Source: Gautieria morchelliformis
Lineage: Eukaryota > Basidiomycota > Agaricomycetes > Gomphales > Gomphaceae
Length of the DNA: 64,000 nt
Direction of reading: 5' to 3'
Assembly (NCBI GenBank): GCA_015179125.1
Contig: WHVA01000456.1
Coordinates: 29,053-93,052, forward strand
The notes below the pieces were generated by a model that was given only the letters and a program-made list of their open reading frames with translations, had not been told where the DNA came from and did not search any database. This document shows, in pieces, positions 1 to 9,697 of the stretch; the first letter of the stretch is position 1; each line of letters starts with the position of its first letter. The position numbers and the translations under genes are program-made.

Positions 1-1079
1 AGCGCACGTGCTCTCCGATCAGTGGGCGATGTCATATGACCCTCCTGCTCCTCCCTTGCCCTTTCACGCTCCTGCTGACGATTTCTCTCTGGAGTAGATG
101 GATACCTGAGAAATGCAGGTATAAGCTTAGAGGAACAATCAAGCTACCAGAATTCAACTTACATTTGCAAGCAGATGCTGTTGTTGTTAATTTATCTTGG
201 GCAAAGTCAGGGGAATTTATTAATTTCTAATTAAATAAATGTCAGACAGCTCACACCAGACCACCGAGAAATACATACATACCCAGGAAGGGACAGGTAA
301 TTGTTTGTTAAGCAAAGTCAAGGGAATTTATTAATTTCTATTTAAAATAAAATAAATAAATGTCAGATGGCTCACAGCAGACCAAAGAGAAATATATACA
401 TACCAAGGAAGGGACAGGGAAATTGATTGATGAAAATATCCAAGTCTTCTTCGGCTATCCAACTGGAATAATTCCAGTAAAAGGTCCTGGTCCTGGTCCT
501 GGGAGATGTCTTCTTCAGCCACCAGTAGTGCAAGTCAACACTAAGAGAACTGCAATGCAATTGTAGCTCCCTCTAAGGCAGCCTGGGATGACTACCTGGC
601 TCCTTAGCAGAGAAAAAGCTGCCCCACTGAAGAGGTCAACCCCAATAGTTCACAGCAGAGATCTCCCTGGGAAGAGATCTTTTGTGTACTACACTATATA
701 GGCTATCTATTGTTTCACTCTCACACAATTTTATTCTATCTAGTAGGCAGAGAGGAGAGGAGGGTGGTGGAGTGCGCAGATGCGGCTGCGCAGCGTTCTG
801 CCAGCGCAGCGCTGCTTTGAGCGCCTGAGCCGGCAGACAGGCATAAACCGCAGCCGCGAGCGCGCTCCAGAACGCTGCGCAGCCGCATTGAGCGCTGGAG
901 CCAGAAGACTGGCGCAAACCGGCAGCCCGGCATGATCCGGTTTGGGCCAGCTGCGCCACTCGCGTCCTTGGCTCGCGGCTGCGCCGCTCGCGTCCGATTG
1001 GCCAGCTGACTAAGGCTGACATAAAACCTGACATAAGCTCGACGCCCACAACCCACCGAGGCGCTTTCATATAGTGTAA
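1..1079 (-). mobile_element. Helitron 5' segment with start of RepHel ORF (runs off window)
   Basis: This stretch matches 60,318-61,370 almost base for base: the first codons of the Helitron RepHel protein (positions 1 to about 115, minus strand), then the AT-rich leader with three diverged repeats around 'GGGAATTTATTAATTTC', then the GC-rich 5' part of the element. The codon matching the initiator ATG at 60,435 reads ATA here (near position 114), so this copy may have lost its start. The rest of the gene lies outside the window. The segment ends at the next unit's 3' hairpin at about 1,080. Confidence 0.8.
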
Positions 1080-1273
1080 TACCCACGCTTCGCGCGGGGG
1101 TGCAAGCCAAACGCCTCAGTAAGGTCAAACACATCAGCAAGGTCAAACGCCTTGGGTAAATCAAACTTGAGATAAGTCAAACACATTTGGATAAGAAAAT
1201 TTCTTTCAGTTACATAACTAAAACACATCTTATTGATTGAAAGTAGCTCTAAGTAACACATCAAGGTAGGTAA

Positions 1274-1824
1274 TGTTATGACCATGCTGCTTGACCAACT
1301 CTGGTACCTCCATGCCTCTTCTGGCTCTATTCCGCAACGTCCACACTTTGACCTTTTGATCCCCTTGTTCTTTACCATTCACATACTTCCCCTTTTGACT
1401 CTATTCACCGGCCTTCCCTACTTGACCCTTAGCATAGCAAGTCCGGAGCATCAGGAGATCCATTTGTTCCACTATCAATTAGACCCACATTCCCCTTGTT
1501 CTTTTGCCTATTGATTGTCCTTAGTTCTACCCGGCACCCCCTTGTAGTTCCTCTTGTTCCGTATTAGTTACTTCCTCCATTTATCCTAGTTACTTTTGCT
1601 TGCACTGGAATTGCTACCTTCTGACATGTTGTCTCAGCTCTTTGTATAAAACCCAGTCATGTGTGCCTCTGTTCTGCAATCAGATAATTGACTTTGATAT
1701 GTGACTCCCTTTGCACTGTTTCCTGTTCTTACAGCAAGTACTTGCAAGGCCTCTGTCTCTCTGACCTCTGCCTTCCAACTCGATTTCGGATATCCAACTT
1801 AAGTTGATTGTTGAACCCTTACCT
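1274..1824 (+). mobile_element. Truncated LTR, family A (TGTTATGACC...)
   Basis: It begins TGTTATGACC like the complete LTR at 5,191 and carries the same promoter-like 'TTTGTATAAAACCC' near 1,641, but breaks off at the Helitron CTAG end at 1,825. It holds the uninterrupted site 'ACTATCAATTAGACCC' (about 1,471-1,486), which is occupied by a second LTR in the units at 51.7 kb and 61.8 kb. Confidence 0.7.
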
Positions 1825-1844
1825 CTAGGTGGATACCCAGTAAC

Positions 1845-2715
1845 ACATCAAGATAGGTAATGTCTCTACACATGTCTGCATGTGCCCAAGTATAGTGTGC
1901 ATAGCCTCAAATATAGCATGCTTATTGTGTCCCTGGTTTGTAACATGCACACATAACATGTCCCCAAGTATAGTGTGCGTAGCATGTCCTCCATGCATAG
2001 TGTGCCTCCACATGTAGTATGTCACCAAGTACAGTGTGCATGGCGTGTCCCACATGCATACCATGTCCCTGGTTTGTAGCATGTCCCCAAACATAGTGTG
2101 TCCATAAATTATAACATGTGTGTGCCCCATGCATAGCGTGTCCACATGTGTAGCATGTCCCTACATGTAGTGTGTGTAGCATCTCCCTCAAATATAGTGT
2201 GCAAAGTGTGTCCCCAATGCATAACATGTCCCCAAGTATAGTGTGCATAGCATGTCCTTTGTTTGTAGCGTGTCCCCAAGTATAGCATGTGTAGAATGTC
2301 CCTTGTTTGTAGTGTTTTCCCCTGTAGTGTGTCCCTTGTTTGTACCATGTCCCCCAAGCATAGTGTGTCCCCACATATAGTGTGCACATCCCCATGCATA
2401 GTGTGCGTGTGCCCATGCATAGCCTGTGTGTCCCTATGCATAACATGCTTGTCCCCATGCATAATATGCGTGTCTCCACACATAACATGCGTGTCCCCAT
2501 GCATAACATGTGTGTCTCTACGCATAACATGCATGTCCCCAAGCATAGCATGCGTGTCCCCATGCACAACACGCATGTCTCCATGCCTAACGTGCATGTC
2601 TCCACACATAACATGCATGTCTTCACGCCTAACATGCATGTCTCCATGGATAACATATGTGTCTCCGTGCATACCGTGTGTGTCCCCATGCATAGTGTGT
2701 GTAGCATGCCCCAAT
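1845..2715. repeat. Minisatellite with 21-bp and related units
   Basis: Tandem copies of GTGTCCCCATGCATAACATGC and variants fill this stretch. They are most regular from 2,380 to 2,700; before that the spacing is irregular and mixed with shorter units. Because 21 is a multiple of three and the unit lacks stops in most frames, long open frames of MHVPMHN or MHGDTHV type appear on both strands. They are a by-product of the repeat and are not annotated as genes. Confidence 0.9.
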
Positions 2716-2779
2716 GGCATGCGTAGCATATCCCAAGGGCCTCGAAGTGAAGCAAGCAGAGACTGTTACTTATCATTAA

Positions 2780-3700
2780 CTTTTCGCAAACTCAGGAACA
2801 TGTATCGATATCTATTTTGTGACATATACAGATATAAATAAAATAGTAAAGGAACCCATATTTAAGCAGCTGCTGTCATTAATTTTAACAAAGTCAGGAT
2901 TATCTCAAAACCAATGTCCAGTACATTTAAGCTGAAGTTGTTATTAATTTTAGCAGAGTCAAGATTATGTATTTTTCGAAAAATGTCAAAAAAATGCACT
3001 GTACATTTAAGCTGGACCTGTTGTCAATTGTCATAAAGTCAGGATAATTTATTGACATCTATCTGCCAAAAAATGTCAAAAAAGTACAGTACATTGAAGC
3101 AGAGGCTGTTATTAATGCCCAGCCAAAGCCAGAGAAGCCCTGAGACTGACAGAGAAACCCAGAGCCCAGCCAAAGCCATAGTAAGCCAGCCACCAGTATA
3201 GCCAGAGAGGAGTGGCTGGTAAGTGGCTTTACAGTAAATAAAACAATAAAACAAACCACATTTAAAAGCAGAATCTCAAATTTTAGAGGGAACTTATTGA
3301 TGTCTATTTTCGAAAAAAACCTGAAAAATATTGATATTAAAATACATTTTTTTCAGCAGTCTTTGGATGGTATTTAAATCTATTTTCGAAAAAAATCACC
3401 AAAATATAATGCACATGTGACAATACTATGATGAAAAAAAAAAGAACTAATAAAATTACAAACACAAATAAAATAAATACATGGCAATGCATTAAACAAA
3501 ACATATTACCTACCAATAGAAAGCCAGCAAAGTAATAGACAGGCAGCCAGCTAAAGGAGGAGACAGCAGACAGAGCAGAAGCAGACAGCACCCAGAGCAG
3601 ACAGAGCACAGAGCAGACAGCGGACAGAGCACAGAGCAGACAGCGCAGAACACAGAGCACAGAGCACAGAGCACATAGCAGACAGCAGACAGAGGAATCG
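2780..3700. repeat. AT-rich diverged tandem repeat (about 80-90 bp) plus CAGACAG stretch
   Basis: Repeated blocks contain 'ATTAATTTTAGCAAAGTCAGG', then 'TATTTTTCGAAAAAATGTCA', then 'GTACATTTAAGCTG'. The last part (about 3,540-3,700) is a purine-rich AGACAG/AGAGCA low-complexity stretch. The same succession occurs in every non-autonomous Helitron unit of the window. No gene is seen. Confidence 0.8.
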
Positions 3701-3719
3701 CTGGTTGGGCAGGTTCCTG

Positions 3720-4004
3720 GCGTTACGTCCTTACCGGTCGGCCTTTATACCGTGCGCGTGTGTCGTGCACGGACCACAATCGCGTATGCGCGCTCTGGTC
3801 GTGAACGGGTCACGTGACCACTGCGCAGCGTTCTCTCGCGGCTGCACCGCTCGCCGCTGACCTAATTTGGAACGCAAACGGTCACGTGACCATGCTGCGC
3901 AGGGTTCTTGGCTCGCGTCCGATTGGCCAGCTGACTAAGGCTGACCTAAAACCTGACATAAGCTCGGCGCCCACAACCCACCGAGCTGTTTTCATATAGT
4001 GTAA
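3720..4004 (-). other. Helitron 5' terminal GC-rich segment
   Basis: GC-rich 5' end of the unit, with two copies of the palindrome GGTCACGTGACC (near 3,809 and 3,881) and the motif CGGCTGC(G/A)CCGCTCGC. It ends in 'TACACTATATGAAA' (minus strand) directly against the CTAG of the next unit. Similar segments lie at about 750-1,079, 7,640-7,895, 51,110-51,338, 54,950-55,228 and 61,080-61,371. Confidence 0.65.
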
Positions 4005-4034
4005 CTAGGTGGATACCCGCGCTTCGCGTGGGGG
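4005..4034 (-). other. Helitron 3' terminus: hairpin plus CTAG
   Basis: Read on the minus strand, a GC hairpin (CCACGCGAAGCGCGGG) is followed by TATCCAC and CTAG, then a T. This is the classical Helitron end: hairpin, about seven bases, CTRR, insertion before T. Confidence 0.85.
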
Positions 4035-4183
4035 TGCAAGTCAAATGCCTCGGTAAGGTCAAAGGCATCAGTAAGTCTAATGCACCAGTAAGTCTAACGC
4101 ATCGGTAAGTCTAACATATCAGTAAGGTCAAGTGCATTGGGGAAAATCAAAGTAATCAATTTGCATCAAGTAGATATCAGAAA

Positions 4184-5107
4184 TCAAGGAGCTCTAAGTA
4201 ATACATCTTTATATACAATGTTGGTTGTGTTCAAACCCTCCTCAAGCAATACCTTCACTTTGTTCCAGCTTGTTCCCCTTGAAACACCAACATACAACTG
4301 ACCATGTCCAAACACTGGATATCTCAGGTCCAGCCCAACCATACCCAAAGACTGTCCCTGAGACTTGTTGATGGTCATTGCAAATGCCACACGCACTGGA
4401 AACTGTCTCCTCTGCAGCACAAATGGTAATTCCCCCTCTGATGGTGAAATAGTGATCCTGGGGATGAAAGCAGTATTTCCTGCATGTGGACCTGAGATGA
4501 TCCTGACCTCCAAGACTCTAATGCTTATCCTCACCAAGCGCAACCTTGTCCCATTGCATAGTCCTTGCTTCATATCCAAATTGCGCAACATCATCAGAGG
4601 CACTCCAGGCTTGACTTCCAAGTGAGCAGGAGGAAGACTGCCCATCTCTATGGAATTCAGATACTCCACAGGATACTGCTCTGCAAAGTCGGTTTCCTTG
4701 ACAGAATCTGCACAGTGGAAGACCTGAGCATCACCTGGAAACTGCCTCAACACCATGGAATTGATCTCATTGACCTCAATATTTCTGGGACAGAGGATGG
4801 CCCTCTCCAAGAAATAATTGTCCTGGGCAGGGACTGCATTGCCAATGCCAGGGTATATTTCCTGGATCAGCTCTGCAATTCCAGGGCCACAAACCATGTG
4901 TTGAGGGAGTGAGAAGGTATGATCTCGTGGGAGATCCTTTCCCTGACCCACATTCTGCAGCCATTCTGCAAACCGGGCTCTGTCAGGGTCATTTCTCACC
5001 CGCATGTTCTCTGACGCCTCGGTAAGGTCAAACGCCTTGGTAAGGTCAAACGCATCAGCAAGGTCAAACACATTGGGTGAATCAAACTTGGGATAAGTCA
5101 AACACAT
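4184..5107 (-). CDS. Chimeric ORF: Helitron subterminal repeats fused to Pif1-like helicase C-terminus
   Basis: Open frame of 307 codons. Residues 1-31 are encoded by Helitron 3' subterminal repeats (FDLADAFDLTKAFDLTEA). From about residue 32 (ENMRVRNDPDRARFAEWLQ) it is the C-terminal half of the RepHel SF1B (Pif1/RecD-type) helicase, including the late motifs [12 protein letters not shown] and [10 protein letters not shown]. The same region is broken by two frameshifts in the longer copy at 55,407-56,619, but here it is uninterrupted to the stop. Walker A and B motifs and the whole Rep domain are absent, so no helicase activity is expected. It is probably a fortuitous fusion at a deletion junction; expression is unknown. 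Confidence 0.75.
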   Translation of the reverse strand: MCLTYPKFDSPNVFDLADAFDLTKAFDLTEASENMRVRNDPDRARFAEWLQNVGQGKDLPRDHTFSLPQHMVCGPGIAELIQEIYPGIGNAVPAQDNYFLERAILCPRNIEVNEINSMVLRQFPGDAQVFHCADSVKETDFAEQYPVEYLNSIEMGSLPPAHLEVKPGVPLMMLRNLDMKQGLCNGTRLRLVRISIRVLEVRIISGPHAGNTAFIPRITISPSEGELPFVLQRRQFPVRVAFAMTINKSQGQSLGMVGLDLRYPVFGHGQLYVGVSRGTSWNKVKVLLEEGLNTTNIVYKDVLLRAP

Positions 5108-5190
5108 TCGGATAACAAAATTTCATTCAGATAAGTAAAACTCTTCTCATTGATTGAAATTAACTCTAAATAACACATCAAGGTAGGTAA

Positions 5191-5831
5191 TGTTATGACC
5201 ATGCTCAACCAACTCCGGTACCCCCGCACCTCCGACTCTATTCCACAATGTCTGCACTTCAACCTTGTGATCCCCTTGTTCTTCACATATTTCCCCTTAT
5301 GACTCTTTTCACCAGCATTCCATACTTGACCCTCAGCACAGCAAGTCCAGAGCGTCAGGAGTTCCATTTGTTCCGCTACCAATTAGACCCTTGGTCTTTT
5401 GCCTATTGTTCTTAGTTCTACACTGCACCCCCTTGTAGTTCCTCTTGTTTCGCATTAGGTACTTTTATTCTAGTTACTTGCACTGGAATTGCTTACCTCT
5501 ACCTTCTGACATGTTGTCTCAGCTCTTTGTATAAAACCCAGTCATGTGTGCCTCTGTTCAGCAATCAGATAATCGACTTTGATATGTCACTCCCTTTGCA
5601 CTGTCTCCGGTTCTTAGACCTGCAAGGCCTCTGTCTCTCTGACCTCCGTCTTCCAACTTGATTTCTCATATCCAACTTAACTCAATTCTTGAACCCTTAC
5701 TACTTCAGTTACAATACTCAACCTCTTCCAACTTCCAATCTCAGATCTCCAAAGTACTTAGGATGATAGTTGGGGGTGCAACATATAAGTTGAAGCTGCA
5801 GTCCTTTTAGATCCAAACCTGATACATAACA
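5191..5831 (+). mobile_element. Solo LTR, family A, with GGTAA target duplication
   Basis: A 641-bp sequence starting TGTTATGACC and ending TACATAACA, flanked on both sides by GGTAA (5,186-5,190 and 5,832-5,836). 'TTTGTATAAAACCC' near 5,527 looks like the LTR promoter. Unoccupied versions of the site read 'GATAGGTAATGTCTCTACAC' at about 1,854, 52,944 and 62,965. No internal retrotransposon sequence is attached. Confidence 0.9.
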
Positions 5832-5837
5832 GGTAAT

Positions 5838-6655
5838 GACTCTACACATTTCTCCCATGTCTCATGTCCCCTACCTCACATGTAGTGTGTCCTTGCCTGT
5901 AGCGTGTCATCACACGTATTGCATCCTCACATGTGGCATGTCCCCACACGTAGTGTGTCCCCAAGTATAGTGTGCGTAGTGTGTCTCCACATGTAGCATG
6001 TCTCCACATGTAGAATGTCTCCACATGTAGCATGTCTCCACATGTAGCATGTCTCCATATGTAGTGTGTCCCCACATGCAGTACAGTGTGCATGGCATGT
6101 CCCACATGCATAACATGTCCCTCAAGTATTTTGTGTGTAGCATGTCCCTAAATTATAGCATGTGTGTCCCCCATGCATAGCGTGTCCACATGTGTAGCAT
6201 GTCCCTACATGTAGTGCGTGTAGCATCTCCCTCAAGCATAGTGTGCAAAGTGTGTCCCCAATGCATAACATGTCCTCCAAGTATAGTGTGCATAGCATGT
6301 CCTTTGTTTGTAGAGTGTCCCCCAAGTATAGCATCTGTAGAATGTCCCTTGTTTGTAGTGTTTTCCGCTATAGTGTGTCCTTTGTTTGTACCGTGTCCCC
6401 CAAGCATAGTGTGTCCCAACATATAGTGTGCACATCCCCATGCATAACATGCGTGTCTCCACGCATAACATGGGTGTCCCCAAGCATAGCGTGTGTGTCC
6501 CCACGCATAACATGTGTGTCTCCATGCATAACATTAGTGTCTCCACACATAGCATGCGTGTCCCCAAGCATAGCGTGCATGTCTCCATGCATAACATGTC
6601 TCCACGCATAACATGCATGTCCCCATGCATAGTGTGTGTAGCATGCCCCTCAACA
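5838..6655. repeat. Minisatellite: 17-bp units then 21-bp units
   Basis: From about 5,880 to 6,100 the unit is 17 bp (TGTCTCCACATGTAGCA and variants). After an irregular middle part the 21-bp unit (GTGTCTCCACGCATAACATGG type) takes over from 6,425. Long open frames in several frames are a repeat artefact. Confidence 0.85.
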
Positions 6656-6719
6656 TGCGTAGCATATCCCCAAGCGCCTCAAAGTGAAGCAAGCAGAGGC
6701 TGTTACTACTTATTAACTT

Positions 6720-7620
6720 TTAGCAAACTCAGGGACATGTATCAATATATATTTTGTGACATATACAGACATAAATAAAATAGTCAAGGAAACCATATTT
6801 AAGCAGCTGCTGTCATTAATTTTAGCAAAGTCAGGATTACCTATTTTTCGAAAAAATGTCAAGAAAATGTCCAGTACATGTAAGCTGAAGCTGGTATTAA
6901 TTTTAGCAAAGTTAGGGTTATCTATTTTTCGAAAATGTCAAAAAAATGCACTGTACATTTAACCTGGAGCTGTTGTCAATTTTCACAAAGTCAGGATAAT
7001 TTATTGATATCTATTTGCGAAAAAATGTCAAAAAAGTACAGTACATTGAAGCAGAAGCTGTTATTAATGCCCAGCCAAAGCCAGAGAAGCCCAGGGACTG
7101 ACAGAGAAACCCAGAGCCATAGTAAGCCAGCCACCAGTATAGGTAAGCAGCTTTACAGTCAATAAACCAATAAAACAAACCACATTTAACAGCAGAACCT
7201 ATTGTCATTAATTTTAGAGGAAACTTATTGATGTCTATTTTCGAAAAAAACCTGAAAAATATAGATATTACACTACAATTTTTTCACCACAGTCTGGGGA
7301 TGTTATTTAAATCTATTTTCGAAGAAATTCAGAAAAATATAAAGCACATGTGACAATACAATATAATGAAAAAAAAAAAGGAACCAATAAAATTACAAAC
7401 ACAAATAAAATAAAATACATGGCAATGCATTAAAAAAGAGATATTACCTACCAATAGAAATCCAGCCAAGCCAATAGATAGCCAGCCAAGCAAAGCAAAA
7501 GATAGCTAGCCTGCCAAACAAATAGACAGCCAGCCAGCTAAAGGAGGAGACACCATAGAGAGCAGACAGCAGACAGAGCAGAGCAGACAGCGAACAGAGC
7601 AGACAGCAGTGAGAGGAATT
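6720..7620. repeat. AT-rich diverged tandem repeat plus CAGACAG stretch
   Basis: Same tandem blocks as at 2,780-3,700 (TTAGCAAAGTCAGG, TTTTTCGAAAAAATGTCA), followed by a stretch rich in AGCCAGCCAAG and CAGACAG. No gene is seen. Confidence 0.8.
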
Positions 7621-7639
7621 GCCGGTGGGCAGATTCCTG

Positions 7640-7895
7640 CCGTTCCATCCTTACCATTCTGCCTTTATACCGTGCAGGCGTGTCGTGCACGGACCACGCG
7701 CGAACGGGTCACGTGACCGCTGCGCAGCGTTCGTTGCCAGCGCGTTGAGCGCTGGAGCCCGCAGATCGGCGTGAACCGCCAGGGGCTCGCGGCTCCGCCG
7801 CTCGCGCTCCAGGTTCACGCCGGTCTGCCGGTCACGTGACCGCTGCGCAGCATTGGTGCTCGTGGCTGCGCCGCTCGCCACTGACAAACTGATGA
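7640..7895 (-). other. Helitron 5' GC-rich segment, tip missing
   Basis: Carries two GGTCACGTGACC palindromes (near 7,709 and 7,831) and the CGGCTGCGCCGCTCGC motif of the other Helitron 5' ends. It breaks off after 'CTGACAAACTGATGACC' without the terminal TACACTATATG, which marks the right border of the left Helitron array. Confidence 0.6.
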
Positions 7896-8149
7896 CCTAA
7901 TATTTTGAAGCCCGAACACCCAGCTGACGCAGCAGCTGACCAGGCCAGACCATCGGCTGCCCCAGTAAGACACCATCTCGTCCCACATTGGGACGCCGCT
8001 TGCGTGTCCCGTTTGTGCTAATTATTTAGCAAGGCTCGACTCTATGGCCCGTAGAGTCAAGCTCAATACTCTTATTCTAAATCTTGCTCACATGCATCTA
8101 GTGTTCTCCGATGATGGGTTGAAGTAAGTGTCAAACAATATATTTTTTC

Positions 8150-8729
8150 TTATTTCGGAGGGCTCACAAAGATAAATAGAGCACACCTGGGACGAGTGGG
8201 TACAGCTAGCTCATTCCCCATGTATCCTGGTACACCCAAATATGCTACTGCTGCTGCTGCTGGTGCTCGTGCTTCCCTCAATGTCTTGGACTTGTCACCC
8301 GGTTCATTTTCCCCTCGCTCGTCGCACTCCTCTACACCCTCTCTTCCTGACCTGGACGAGGTCACCACCCTTCGGTTAGAGACTTTTGGACCTTATCGCA
8401 AACGTATACGCATGGCCAAGATGATGCTAACGTGGACGCGAAACGGCGAAAAGGTTTATAATTGGTACGTTGCCCACCAGGTTGAATTTTAACTACGATT
8501 AATAAGGATATGGATACAGGCCTTGCCATGCTGATAATCAGATATACACCCCTTACAAATTGCCACAGGCCTTCGAAACACTTTGTCTCAAACTGCCGGA
8601 GTGCCCGTGCGCCACACAGGAGACAGACCCGGATACCCGCCACTACTACCACATCTGGGTGGTCCAAACCGGCCAATATCGCGGTAAGGTTGCTGCCGCC
8701 TGTGCACAGAAGTGGCAAGGCTGCGGTAC
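8150..8729 (+). pseudogene. Unrecognised gene fragment cut by Gypsy insertion
   Basis: An open frame from 8,196 to 8,492 (98 codons) has a Ser/Pro-rich stretch (LSPGSFSPRSSHSSTPSLPD) followed by VTTLRLETFGPYRKRIRMAK, and a second open frame from about 8,540 to 8,729 reads LPQAFETLCLKLPECPCATQ and then HYYHIWVVQTGQYRGK. The two could be exons separated by a short intron near 8,470-8,540. The frame runs directly into the LTR at 8,730, so a pre-existing gene may have been interrupted. I do not recognise the family, and no clear continuation is seen right of the element at 14,886. Confidence 0.35.
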
Positions 8730-9147
8730 TGTAAGGGCAACCCTGGCTAGTTGTGGAGATCACACTACCACACAACTGACAAGGGGAAATCCAAAGAGAA
8801 AAGTCTAAGGACCCCCAATGTCAGTGAGCCCGTATTATACTACGCTGCGCAGCCAGGGACAACAATTGGCACCCGCCATCAACCCTGCATCTCCCTGACC
8901 CTTGATCGACCCTTGATGCCACCTATTACGCGAGTCTCTTGATTTCCGACACTGTTCCGAGAGTGGAAGTCGGAAATTGGAGTGGAACTGGCAAGGCGAA
9001 CAGAACTGGTGGAAGTTCTCCCAGAAGTGGAATCATTTCCGAAAGCGGAGGCGGAGATGGAATCGGAACCGGAAGCGGAGTTGGAAATGGAGTCGGAACT
9101 GGGTGTGGTGTCGGAACCGGATATGGAAAACAGGGTGTCCCCTGACA
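8730..9147 (-). mobile_element. 3' LTR of the Gypsy element (internally deleted)
   Basis: On the minus strand it begins TGTCAGGGGACACC and ends GGTTGCCCTTACA. It is 418 bp, against 490 bp for the 5' LTR. Most of the difference is loss of one of two direct repeats (CTGACAAGGGGAAATCCAAAG) and the 42 bp between them, which in the other copies include TTTATACATA, a likely TATA box. A G-rich tract (AGAGGGGGGGTGA on the minus strand, 9,148-9,160) adjoins it as polypurine tract. Confidence 0.9.
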
Positions 9148-9697
9148 TCACCCCCCCTCTGGCGTGCTGCGTCCTCGAAGCACGGGACACGAGGGATTGA
9201 AATGCCAGCGAGCGGATTCGGCGAGGGGCACCGGGGTGTGTCCTATAGAACTCATGGAGTTTGTCTGGAGCGGAAACATCTTGCTCCGGGACCCACGAAT
9301 TCTCCTCATACCCATACCCTTCCCATTTCACGAGGAATTGGAGTCGTCCTCGCACGAACTGGCTGTCCAGGATCCGTTCCACCACATAGTGCTCTTCCCC
9401 ATCTACAATTTCCGGCGGAGGTGGCGGACGAGCCTTCCGACCTGGAATTGGGTCCTCAAGCGTAGGGAGTAACTTCACCATGTTGAAGACGGGGTGGAGG
9501 CGGGACATGGACATGGGAAGTCGGAGGCGGTATGCATTCGGTCCAACCCTCCGCATCACTGTGAAGGGCCCAAGGTAGCGGTGGGCAAGCTTCTGCGAAG
9601 GGCGTGTGGTGCGGATGTCACTTGCATCTAGATACACCTTGTCTCCAACTTGGTACTCCGGGGCAGGAACCCGGCATTGGTTGTAGTACCTTGCCAT
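8879..9697 (-). pseudogene. Gypsy integrase C-terminus and chromodomain
   Basis: A 272-codon open frame. Residues 1-85 are the integrase C-terminal region with the GPFTVMRRVGPNAYRLRLP motif (GPF/Y module) and LHPVFNMVKLLP. About residues 100-155 form a chromodomain (EEHYVVERILDSQFVRGRLQ, then FLVKWEGYGYEENSWVPE), which in chromoviruses guides integration to marked chromatin. The frame then runs without a stop through the polypurine tract into the 3' LTR. The rest of the integrase lies upstream in other frames. Confidence 0.85.

Larger units (their letters stand above)
1080..4004 (-). mobile_element. Non-autonomous Helitron unit, internally rearranged
   Basis: On the minus strand the unit has a 3' hairpin at about 1,080-1,096 (the CTAG and flanking bases are missing here), 15-bp subterminal repeats around 'GGTCAAACGC', a truncated LTR, a second CTAG end at 1,825-1,828, a minisatellite, AT-rich tandem repeats, a CAGACAG-rich stretch and a GC-rich 5' segment ending 'TACACTATATGAAA' (minus strand) at about 4,003. 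No Rep or helicase sequence is present, so movement would need proteins from elsewhere. The same parts occur in the same order in the units at 51,339-55,228 and from 61,372 on. Confidence 0.7.
4005..7895 (-). mobile_element. Helitron unit retaining only helicase C-terminus
   Basis: The unit runs from the 3' end at 4,005 through the helicase C-terminal coding segment (4,184 to about 5,015), then jumps into a second copy of 3' subterminal repeats (about 5,013-5,190), a complete solo LTR, a minisatellite, AT-rich repeats, a CAGACAG stretch and a GC-rich 5' segment that fades out at about 7,895. Its 5' tip (TACACTATATG) is missing, so the left array ends here against non-Helitron DNA. Confidence 0.7.

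Noticed and set aside
2287-2841. Long open frames on both strands in the minisatellites (up to 284 codons), looking like Cys/His-rich repeat proteins
   Set aside because: The 21-bp period is a multiple of three and the unit lacks stops, so several frames are open at once; sibling arrays with a 17-bp period or indels do not keep them.
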